NCBI GenBank assembly: GCA_009746045.1
Contig: RPFO01000080.1
Location: 3,514,251-3,578,250, forward strand
Origin: Mesostigma viride
Taxonomy: Eukaryota > Streptophyta > Mesostigmatophyceae > Mesostigmatales > Mesostigmataceae
DNA length: 64,000 bases
Direction: 5' to 3'
Position 1 is the first letter of the stretch. Each line of letters starts with the position of its first letter. Below, in pieces: positions 43,379 through 51,699 of this stretch. The notes under the pieces are model-generated. The model saw nothing but the letters and a program-made list of their open reading frames with translations. It searched no databases and had not been told where the DNA came from. The translations under genes were made by a program, and so were the position numbers.

Positions 43379-44273
43379 AGCCCCCACGACCTGGCTGAAG
43401 AAGTTTATTCCTGTCATCAGTGGCAAGTTTTCACTGGGCAAGGAGCTGTGGCAGGAGCCCAACAAGCCTGTAGTATTCTGTGGAATGCAGGCTACCCTGT
43501 TCAGGAGGGATGGGGAGTGGAGTATCAGGCTTCAGGCTGGAGGAGATTATAAACAAACCATTGTGAAGGCCTTGCCAGAGAAGATCACCCAGGCTGCAGG
43601 ACCTGAGTTAAGAGGCAGGTGGGCCTGGTTTGCCAGCATCTGTGGTCCGTCTTTGATGGTCCATAGCAGAATGCCTGATGAAGTGCTTGAGGATGAGAAG
43701 CCTCGAGTCATAGCCCGATTGGTGGAGAGTACCCCTGATCTGATTTTGTCTGGGATTGACTTTGCCCAGCCTATCACCTTGGAGATCTTTGTTGACAGTT
43801 CCATGGATGCTCGCCAGGTTACCAAGGTCAGGGGGAGATCTGCTGCTCTGTTTGCTTTTTATCAGAGCAGGGCAAGTTTGTTCAGCTGGTACAGCAGACT
43901 GCAGAAGAGGGTCTGTATCAGTTCAGATGTGGCAGAATGCAGGGCCATATGCGAGGGGATCCAGTCCAGCTTGTACATAAAGGAGTTAATGCTGGAGCTG
44001 GCTTCAGTTACCCCTTGGACCTTGCAGATGGAGACGTTGTTGCTAACAGACAGCATGGGTATGGTCCAGTTTGTTCACAAGCAGCTGGCCAGAAGCCGGG
44101 ACCTGGATTATTTGTTGCTGAAGGAGTTGGCCAGTTTGGTTGACTTGAAGCATATCCCTGGCGAGGAGAACCCTGCTGATGCATTGACCAAGCTGCCACA
44201 CAAGGCCCCAGCCCAGTACAATGTACTGAGGAAGCTCATGAATGCTGACTGTCAAGTCGGTCTATCTGTCTAA
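43379..44273 (+). CDS. Outer element RT end and RNase H
   Basis: This continues the outer RT after the insertion: TTWLKKFIPVISGKFSLGKE, VVFCGMQATLFRRDGEWSIR. RNase H follows: FVDSSMDARQVTKVRGRSAA, LFSWYSRLQKRVC, VAECRAICEGI, LLTDSMGMVQFV and HIPGEENPADALTK, with the acidic residues of the Copia RNase H. It stays open to TAA at 44271-44273. Similarity to the inner element's RNase H is clear along its whole length. Confidence 0.88.
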
Positions 44274-46817
44274 TGTCCATTTACCCAGAGGCCTCAATTG
44301 AGGCCTTTTGGCTCAATTGAGGCCTTTTTCACCAAGGTCACATGGGGACGGTAATTTTGGCGGGAAGGACCGGTCCTATGGGTCGTCCGGCCCCAGTGGC
44401 GCGAATCTGGTATATGTGCTGAGCGTCCTGACCCGTTGGGGTCGACAGGGGTCGACGGTTACTGAAAGATATGTGAGGTGGAAAAGTACCTATTTTGGCC
44501 ACTTTCGTGCAACCGGACGACGAATTTTCACGAATGCACGACCATGGCGGCCTCGAGTAAAATAGACCGTATGGCCACGTTCGTGCATCATTTCGACCAG
44601 TAAGGAGCTCGTTGGGTAGATAATTTATCCGTGAAGCTAGCCCGATCGCTAAATGGGTTTAAAGTCAATTTCTAAATTCGTGGGGTCGTTATTTGTGTGC
44701 TGAATGCCAGGTTAGTGAAATTCAGCTGGGGCGTAATTGGCGTTGATAGTGCGCCTGCCAGCAGGCCGGTGCTTCGATATGCTGGGAAGAGACTAGCGGA
44801 ACGGCGGGGGGGATGTTGGGGCAGCCGTGACTAAAGGGGCACTGGCTATTTTCGAGCCTTTTGGCGTGGATCCGTAGGTAGAGGAAGGGGTGTTTTTAGC
44901 TAGGAAAAACTGGGATGCGGACAATAAACGCGCGCGCGCCCCCAGCTATGGGAGCGCCATTATGCGAACAGCGCTGGTGAGGCCGCTGCAGCCGCTTTCA
45001 TATGTCAATGGACGACGCATGGAGCGTCTGTCCGGCCAGATTTGCGGGCTGCATCGCTTCCGGACAACTTGAAAACGCCGAGCTTGAACAGCTTTTCTAA
45101 TGCAGCCACGTTCAGCGCCAGCGCATATGCGTGCCTAGTGATCCCGGGTGTGAGGGGTGTGAAAGGTAAGTGCGTCCTGGTGGTAGTAAGGTAATGGCAT
45201 CGATTTGCTTGTGATATCGTCAGTTTTTAGCTGCCTATCGGCGCCTAGTGCCGATGTGACGTAAGGCAGGTTACAGTACTTCGTGCAGTGCTCTGCGGCT
45301 GGCCCCCGCCTCATAGACGTGTTTGCTTTCCATAAGAAGCATGGCAGTTCCTGCCATGCTGGCCATGTCTCAGGCAACCCTTGCAAAGCCCGAAATCAAG
45401 CTAAGAGGTCTAGTAGGCTGTGCAAATGTTGTCCAGTTATGCTTGTATATCTTGCCATGTGCTGTTCATCTGCTGCCGCGGCAGCAAACCCCTGTCATAA
45501 TATACCGTAACAACCTAGATATTGGGGCTATGTGAGTGAAGCTACGCGCTTGGAAGGTCACACCTATCATTATAATGCATGATCCTTGCGCGTGTTTGTA
45601 ATAGAGGCTTTGGATTCCTCATGGTTACGTGCAATACCCATGGCAGGCTATTGCTGCCTGCAGTGCTGCGCGACAGCCCCGGCCGTGCAAGTGTGTGTGA
45701 GGGGTCCCTTGGGGAGCATGCCATGTCATGCCATGCTTACCATGTCGTGGGGGAACCTCGTAAGGTCCAAAAGACACGTTACATGCAGATGGAACTGAGT
45801 ACTGACGCCTTTTGGTCGCTTGTATCTATGGTCATGTTGTGTTGATGGTGCCGTCGCAGCGACAACCTGTTTTATTAAATCATAATTAAATATGTATTAG
45901 GGCTATATGACTGATGTTAAGTGCTGGGAACCCCGAAACAAGCATAATAATGCATGGCCTTCACTCATATTTGGAATAAAGTTTGTTGGCTCATTGTAAT
46001 TACATGCAACACCCAATTTATGAAAAGGCCTCAATTGAGGCCTTTTTCCAGGTAGATAGACACTAAAAGCTGAGAGCCGGGTGCTTAAGTCTCTGGATAT
46101 CAGGCTGGGAGCTTGATTGTACATAATCCTGAGCACACCTTGAGGGGTGAGACATGTCTCTGGTGTGGGAATGTCTGATCGACATTGTCTCTGATGGAGA
46201 GATGTCTATCTGGGGTTTTCATCTCAGTCTGAGGTTTCCCCAGATCTGTGGTTTGTGGGCGGGGTTCGATTCCCTGGTGCCGTCTTAAGGCGGAGTTTCA
46301 CGGACTGGCTGACCCATCCACCATGCTGGTGAGGTGGCGACAGGTCCCCTGATTTTCCACGGTTGGAATGAGTATAGGAGCTTGTGTTTTGCATGTGCTT
46401 CTCGTAGATGTTGTGTCTGGTTCGATAAGGGGCAGCAGACCGGCGCCGACTCCCGTCTGGGGGTCAGCAATGTTTTCTGATGAGCTGTTGTGGGTGATCT
46501 GTGGGGTTTCGCCTAAGGTCCTGAAGGTTGTACATACTTCTCAAGTTCTTAGCTGAACACCTATGGGCTGCCACAGTTGGCCAACCTCTTGTACATGGGT
46601 AACACAACGAGCCTCCCGTGAAGGGATAGGGACTCATTGTAATTTGTTTGTGCTCCTGAACCAGTATGGGTGCTATGTACATATAATAAGGAATCCAAGC
46701 TGACTGTCATGCCCAGCGGGTTGTGACTTGTAGTCAGGGAGGATGTCCAGTACCCATTGTGTGTGTTTGTATGTAGACTTGTGTGAGCTGCTACAGCTCA
46801 AGAAAAGAAAGGATTGG
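44274..46817 (+). other. Long noncoding 3' region of the outer element
   Basis: 2.5 kb between RNase H and the 3' LTR with no convincing ORF. The palindrome GGCCTCAATTGAGGCC lies near both ends (44290-44305 and 46027-46042), with a shorter copy at 44311-44325. The span between them (about 1.75 kb) could be another insertion or an element-specific 3' untranslated region. A purine tract (AAGAAAAGAAAGGA, 46800-46814) precedes the 3' LTR. Confidence 0.7.
46800..46817 (+). other. Polypurine tract of the outer element
   Basis: AAGAAAAGAAAGGATTGG lies directly before the 3' LTR start at 46818, where the plus-strand DNA primer of LTR elements is made. Confidence 0.65.
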
Positions 46818-47513
46818 AGTTAACGCCAAGCGCATTGGCGTGTACCTGATTCGGCATATCTCTGCAATTCCAGCGGCACCGGAACGAGTTCATTCCGACA
46901 AGTATCAAGAAAGTTATGGCGTTCCGACTTCCCGGTCGCGCGCGAGCGCGAGCCGGCTGTTCGTCTAAGTCGGACGTGAATATTTGCCGACGACATATGG
47001 GGTCGACAGTAATCCCTGGGCTGACAGGAATTAGGTGCTGAACCTACGACGGTATTGGATTAATACGTCGTACGCAGGAAATAGGAACCTTAACCTGTGG
47101 TCTGTTGGTACCGCAGGCTTAGTCCTGGACTTCTAGGTGCAGATGCAATAGTCACTGTGGACTGTGCTCTGTGGTCACTGTGCCTGTATGGCAGACCTAC
47201 TGTATAGGAACTGGGCGCTGTACAGGTAGTGAATACTGTACCGGGAGTGTTATTACTGAGCAGGCCTCCTAGGCTGCTCAGGACTAGCAAGCACAGTGAA
47301 CAAGTATATAAAGAATAGGCCAGTGCCAATTGGGCATCTCTTGCGAGCCCGCCTCACGTGTGTTGCCTTGACTTGGCAAACTCGTGTACAAGCCTCAAGT
47401 GTGTGAGCGCTGTAACATTATCCAATTTTAACAAAGCTCCGTTTCCAACCATATTCACACATTGCTGCATTGCAACCATATCCTTATACATTGCGTTTAT
47501 AAAAACGTTAACT
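46818..47513 (+). repeat. 3' LTR of the outer element
   Basis: 696 bp with no length difference from the 5' LTR and only two substitutions. It is followed by ATTCC at 47514-47518, the target duplication. Confidence 0.95.
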
Positions 47514-48604
47514 ATTCCCCCTTCACCACGGGGTGTGGCAAGGTTGTGTCCTGTCCCCACAGTATCTGTTCATTATTGTCGTGGATCACGTCATGCGCCG
47601 GGCACGTGCGCGCTTTACTGCTCTTAAGGGGTTCGAGCCCGGCTTGGACATCCTTAACGAGCGCGAACACGGCGGCGGTGGCCCTGGCTACCGCCTGTCC
47701 GACCTGATTTATGCGGATGATACCAGGTGCCCTCATTGCGCGGCCCGAGCACATTCAGACCTGGCTGGAGTGTCTGGGATTGGAGGCGCGGGCGGTGGGG
47801 TTGGAGATTAGTGTCCAAACTGAGGCGATGGTGATTGGGGCTTCCAGTCTCCCTCCGCTGGCGCGCCAGACGGGACGGAGGTCCCGTTCTGTGATCGCTT
47901 CAATCTGCTGGGCCGAGCATGCTCGCCGACACCGCCGACGATGTGGACATCCGCATCGGCCTAGCCTGGGCTAGGCTTCGTTTGCTCAAAACCTACTGGC
48001 ACTCAAAGGGCCTGGGCAAGGACCGCAAACGCGTGCTCTTCAAGGTCCTCGTCCTCACGGTGCTTACGTATGGCGCCGAGGCATCGGACATGCACTCACG
48101 GAAACACTGGCCGCCAAGCTAGACGGCACGGTTTACAGGATGCTTCGACAGGTCCTGAATGTAGGGGATTGCACGCATAGGTAATTAGAGGCTGTGTATG
48201 ATGTATCAGGGTATGCCTCGAATTTCGGACCGGATTATGCAGCGTATATATAGGATAGCATTTGTAGGACATCTTGCTCGCACCAGCCAGGTCGACACCG
48301 CCCTTGGTCTGGCTGGCCCCCAGCGGCTTGGCCAGCCAGGGCGGCACATCCTGACCTGGCCTGGCCCCAAGGACATTCCTAGAAAGCTGGGTAAACCTGC
48401 CATGAACAACATCCAGATGTTGCTGGCCGACCTAGTGGTCCCAGCTCAGTTTGAACACCGCATTCACTCCGGCTCTCTCTTGCTTGGACTGCTATGCAGA
48501 ACAAGATCGAAGAGGTGGCAGAAGATTGTCCAGGCCGGGCTCACACGCCAGCCCCTGTGGGCAAGCCCCCTCCCCGCAAGCGGAAGGGGCGCTTTGCTGA
48601 GTAG
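47514..48604 (+). pseudogene. LINE ORF2, RT part 3 and C terminus
   Basis: It resumes the LINE interrupted at 26398: GVWQGCVLSPQYLFIIVVDH, then LSDLIYADDT with the YADD catalytic box (near 47709-47720). After a frame change it reads PEHIQTWLECLGLEARAVGL and TEAMVIGAS, then DIRIGLAWARLRLLKTYWHS and LVLTVLTYGAEA (thumb). The C-terminal part reads GHLARTSQVDTALGLAG and ends KPPPRKRKGRFAE at a TAG near 48602. Several frame changes mark it as a relic. Confidence 0.9.
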
Positions 48605-48698
48605 CGTAGTTAGGATTTTCTAGACTAGATAGCTTAGCCGAGTTAGCTTAGTTCGATTCCGCGGCTTCGCCCACCTCCACCCATCCAGCAAGGAATAT

Positions 48699-48788
48699 GT
48701 GCTACATGATATCCCAACGGAGTCATGTTATAATATAATATTAATTAATTAATTAGGAACATAACTCCGTTGGGAGTATCTGTAGCAC
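48699..48788. mobile_element. Hairpin MITE
   Basis: The 90-bp segment starts GTGCTACATGATATCCCAAC and ends with the near-exact inverse (GGGAGTATCTGTAGCAC), with a TTAATTAAT centre. The two arms pair over about 30 bp. The neighbouring 48789-48884 repeats one arm plus the flank ATAGCCCAGAGAAGGGGCAT twice. A further arm sits at window position 1. Confidence 0.75.
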
Positions 48789-48864
48789 ATAGCCCAGAGA
48801 AGGGGCATTAATCAACTAATTAATTGATTAGGAACATATCTCCGTTGGGAGTATCTGTAGCACA

Positions 48865-49239
48865 TAGCCCAGAGAAGGGGCATATGGCCTATCATACATT
48901 CTAAGCTACTTCCTGCAAGGGTGGGAATGTAAACAACACTTGCTCTAGGTGCACTAGGGCACCTGCACCACCCCGCAGAGTCTCGGGCAACTCCCAGCTA
49001 AGGGGAGCCCGTCATAGGTGGGGAAGATCATCATAGCTATACAAAAGCTAGAGCGTGGCTTCTCAGCAGAGAGCAGCTCTCTGGATGGGCACAGCTTAAC
49101 TACATAACGCTAGGCATCATCTGGAGTGTGGCACATCATAGGCACGCATGTAATTGTTAAATAAGGTGTGTGGCTTAGCTGGTATAGTGCCTGTAGGAGG
49201 CGTACATGTACATGGCCACGGTCTATCTATTCTACACTA
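48865..49239 (-). repeat. 3' tail of ORF1-like element, copy 2
   Basis: Closely matched by 49925-50300 (ACATTCTAAGCTACTTCCTG, CACTTGCTCTAGGTGCACTA, TCTCGGGCAACTCCCAGC) and in part by 22234-22420 inverted. It is the untranslated tail of the unit whose ORF1-like relic is at 49240-49918. Confidence 0.8.
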
Positions 49240-49918
49240 CTACAGCTGTATTCCCCTAAGCTGGGGCGTCTGGAGTCGCTGGGGCCGCGGGGTCGCGTGC
49301 CAGGGCTCAGTTGTGGCCGACGTAGATGGCCGCCCCCTTCCAGTACGTACCGGCTGCCCCGCGGCCCCCGCCTTGGTCTGCCGGAGCTGGAGGTAGGTCG
49401 GCCATAGCTCCCGTCGCCGTTGTTGAGCCAGAGTCAAGTCGTCGTCAAGGGTGAAGAGAGTCTTCTAGAGCCGCTTGCGGCGTCTGAGAAAAGAAATCTT
49501 GTCCGCCGGGTTCTTAAAGGTGAGAAGGAGCGGGGGCGCCCCTGCCTTACCCCGCGCGCGGGGAAGGCGGTGGGCGACCAGCTCGATCTCACCAGTAAGG
49601 CCCATGCGACCAAGGATTTCTCTCTCAAACGCACGCGCAAGCTTCTCGGAATTCTCACCTTCCTCTGGACATGTCGAAGTTCTTGACAATGATGTCATGA
49701 GGCTGCGCTTGGCGAGCTCGGCCTCCTCGCGGAGGTCAAGCGTCTGCCGCTGGAGCTGGGCTGCGACGGCCGGCGGAGGTGGTGGAGGTGGTATGCTGCT
49801 TAAGCATGTCCGCCCAGGTCGTAATGGGGGGAGCATCGCCGGCCAGGCCAGCAGAGGCTGGCTGCAAGTTGGCGGCAACGTCCTTCACCGCCTGGGCGGT
49901 GAGGCCCGCGGTGTGAAA
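49240..49918 (-). pseudogene. LINE ORF1-like relic, copy 2
   Basis: Minus-strand relic with the same blocks as copy 1: TAGLTAQAVKDVAA, WADMLKQHTTSTTSA, LDLREEAELAKRSL, KISFLRRRKRL, then QQQRRRELWPTYLQLRQTKA and the end PQTPQLRGIQL-like tail. Frame changes near 49690 and 49500 disable it. It is arranged head to tail with copy 3. Confidence 0.75.
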
Positions 49919-50302
49919 TGAGAGAAGGGGCATATATGGCCAATAATACATTCTAAGCTACTTCCTGCAAGGGTGGGAATGTAAACAACACTTGCTCTAG
50001 GTGCACTAGGGCACCTGCAACACCCAGAGTCTCGGGCAACTCCCAGCGAAGGGGAGCCCGTCATAGGTGGGGAAGATCAGCATAGCTATACAAGAGCTAG
50101 GGCATGTGGCTTCTCAGCAGAGAGTGACTCCCTGCATGGGCACTGCATAATGAAAGAATGCTAGGCATCATCTGGAGTGTGGCTCATCATAGGCACACAT
50201 GTACATGACTAAAAAATGCTAGGCCTCAGCTGGTATAGTGCCGGCCTGTAGTAGGTGGGCATGTACAAGGCCACGGTCTAACTATTCTACACTACTGCTG
50301 TA
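49919..50302 (-). repeat. 3' tail of ORF1-like element, copy 3
   Basis: The tail belonging to copy 3 is separated from its ORF by the inserted repeat at 50303-50815. Its low end abuts copy 2's coding start at about 49918, so the two units are adjacent with almost no spacer. Confidence 0.7.
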
Positions 50303-50815
50303 CACACTGGATTCGTTGTCCTCATCGTCGCGTCGCTGCAGCAACACGATGTTTTCTGGCATCCGCGGGCTTTTGGTTCCCGCCGCACATTTGAAAGTGA
50401 TGTCCTCCGGCTTTTTGCCTTTACACCGTGTGCAGTTCTTGGACGTTTGGAATCATGGCATGGCTAACGTGATGACTGACTAGCTACCTTTTCAGTGGTT
50501 TTCCATTTGCGGGTATTTCCTCGTAAATGGTGGAGAGCGATCGCAGCAATGGTGCTCACCACTAGACACTCCCGGCCAGCTAGGCTCGAAACACACGCCC
50601 TGATCAAGCATGCTGTTTCCGGCCCCACCGTCTAGGTCATCTAGTCGCTCTACACGTAAGCCAGCCATAATTTCAATGCACACGGATACACATTTCCATC
50701 ACCATTCATATTCATCATCCTGAACGACTCGAACACGCGGACAAGATAACGGCAGGCTCGAGCTACCATGGTCCGGATTCTCCCGATTTCTGGCCTGCGC
50801 TGGTTGTCTCCTTGG
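50303..50815. mobile_element. 513-bp TA-flanked repeat element inserted in copy 3
   Basis: Comparison with copies 1 and 2 shows that the ORF1 3' flank is split exactly here, with TA on both sides (50301-50302 and 50816-50817). One end is CACACTGGATTCG; the other, inverted, is CCAAGGAGACAACCAGCG. It has no coding capacity. Partial relatives lie at 28602-28860, 29339-29665, 1714-1757 and 59617-59720. Confidence 0.75.
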
Positions 50816-50817
50816 TA

Positions 50818-51690
50818 TTCCCCTAAGCTGGGGCGTCTGGAGTCGCTGGGGCCGCGGTGGTCGCTGGCCGGTCGCGTGCCAGGGCTTGTGGCCGACGTAG
50901 ATGGCCGCCCCCTTCCAGTACACCGGCTGGCCCGCCTTGGTCTGCCGGAGCGGGAGGTAGGTCGGCCATGCATAGCTCCCGTCGCCGTTGTTGCTGCGCC
51001 AGGGTCAAGTCGTCGTCCACGGTAAAGTGAGTCTTCTTGAGCCGCTTGCGGCGTCTGAGAATCGAAATCTTGTCCGATGGGCTCTCAAAGATGAGAAGAA
51101 GCGGAGGCGCCCCTGCCTTACCCCGCGCGCGGGGAAGGCGATGGGCGGTCAGCTTAATCTCACCAAGAAGCTGGCCCATGCGTGCAAGGATTTTGCTCTC
51201 AAACGCACGCGCAAGCTTCTCGGAATTCTCACCTTCCTCCATGTCGAAGTTCTTGACGATGGTGTAGAGGCTGCGCTTGGCGAGCTCGGCCTCCTCGCGG
51301 AGGTCGAGCTTCTGTTGCTCGAGCTGTGCTGCGACGGCGGAGGTGGTGGAGGTGGCGTGCTGCTTAAGCATGTCCGCCCAGGTCGGGATGGGAGGAGCAT
51401 CGCCGGCCAGGCCAGCCGGGGCTGGCTTTGCGGCAATGTCCTTCACCGCCTGGACGGTGAGGCCTGCGGTGTTTTGCAGGACCTCGATGGCGATTGCATT
51501 GTCCTTAAGGCGCTGGTCAATGTCGCGGAGCTGGGCGGTGATGGCCGGAGTCGGTGGAGGCGGAAGGGGGGGGGGGGGGGGGGGCGGGGGGGGGGGCGGT
51601 GGCGGTGGCGGTGGCGGTGGGGATGGTGGGGAGCTCAGCAGCCAGTTTACGACCCAAAGCTTGCATTTCGCAAGCGAGGGGCGTCACGTG
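50818..51690 (-). pseudogene. LINE ORF1-like relic, copy 3 (best preserved)
   Basis: From MQALGRKLAAELPT through a Pro-rich homopolymer tract to ITAQLRDIDQRLKDNAIAIE, TAGLTVQAVKDIAAK, IPTWADMLKQ, a coiled-coil-like region (AELAKRSLYTIVKNFDMEEG), FESKILARMGQLLGEIKL, KISILRRRKRLK and LAQQQRRREL. A frame change near 50960 moves the last part (VYWKGAAIYVGHKPWH) to another frame. The poly-C tract at 51567-51600 also disrupts the frame. The likely role of an intact protein is binding element RNA, as for LINE ORF1 proteins. Confidence 0.78.
51560..51630. repeat. Poly-G and GGC/GGT run
   Basis: A G homopolymer tract interrupted by single C residues is followed by GGCGGT repeats. It encodes Pro/Thr/Ala runs in the ORF1-like relic. 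Confidence 0.9.
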
Positions 51691-51699
51691 CTGTGAGAG

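Larger units (their letters stand above)
26399..47513 (+). mobile_element. Outer Copia-like LTR retrotransposon (21.1 kb with nested insertions)
   Basis: Two 696-bp direct repeats (26399-27094, 46818-47513) differ at two sites. They begin AGTTAACG and end CGTTAACT (perfect 8-bp inverted ends) and are flanked by ATTCC at 26394-26398 and 47514-47518. The internal region carries gag, integrase, protease-like, RT and RNase H on the plus strand. Removing a CACTA element (27138-30659) and a second LTR element with one AGCCC copy leaves about 9.9 kb. Coding parts contain frameshifts and stops, so it is not autonomous. Inserted between RT blocks of a LINE. Confidence 0.95.

Noticed and set aside
46180-46300. 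tRNA gene (GGGGTTCGATTCCC near 46260)
   Set aside because: Good B-box-like sequence but no acceptor stem, A-box or anticodon arm could be fitted.
26399-47513. A single giant virus-like or Maverick-type element
   Set aside because: Exact LTRs, 5-bp duplications and two nested insertions explain the size; no capsid, polymerase B or ATPase genes are seen.
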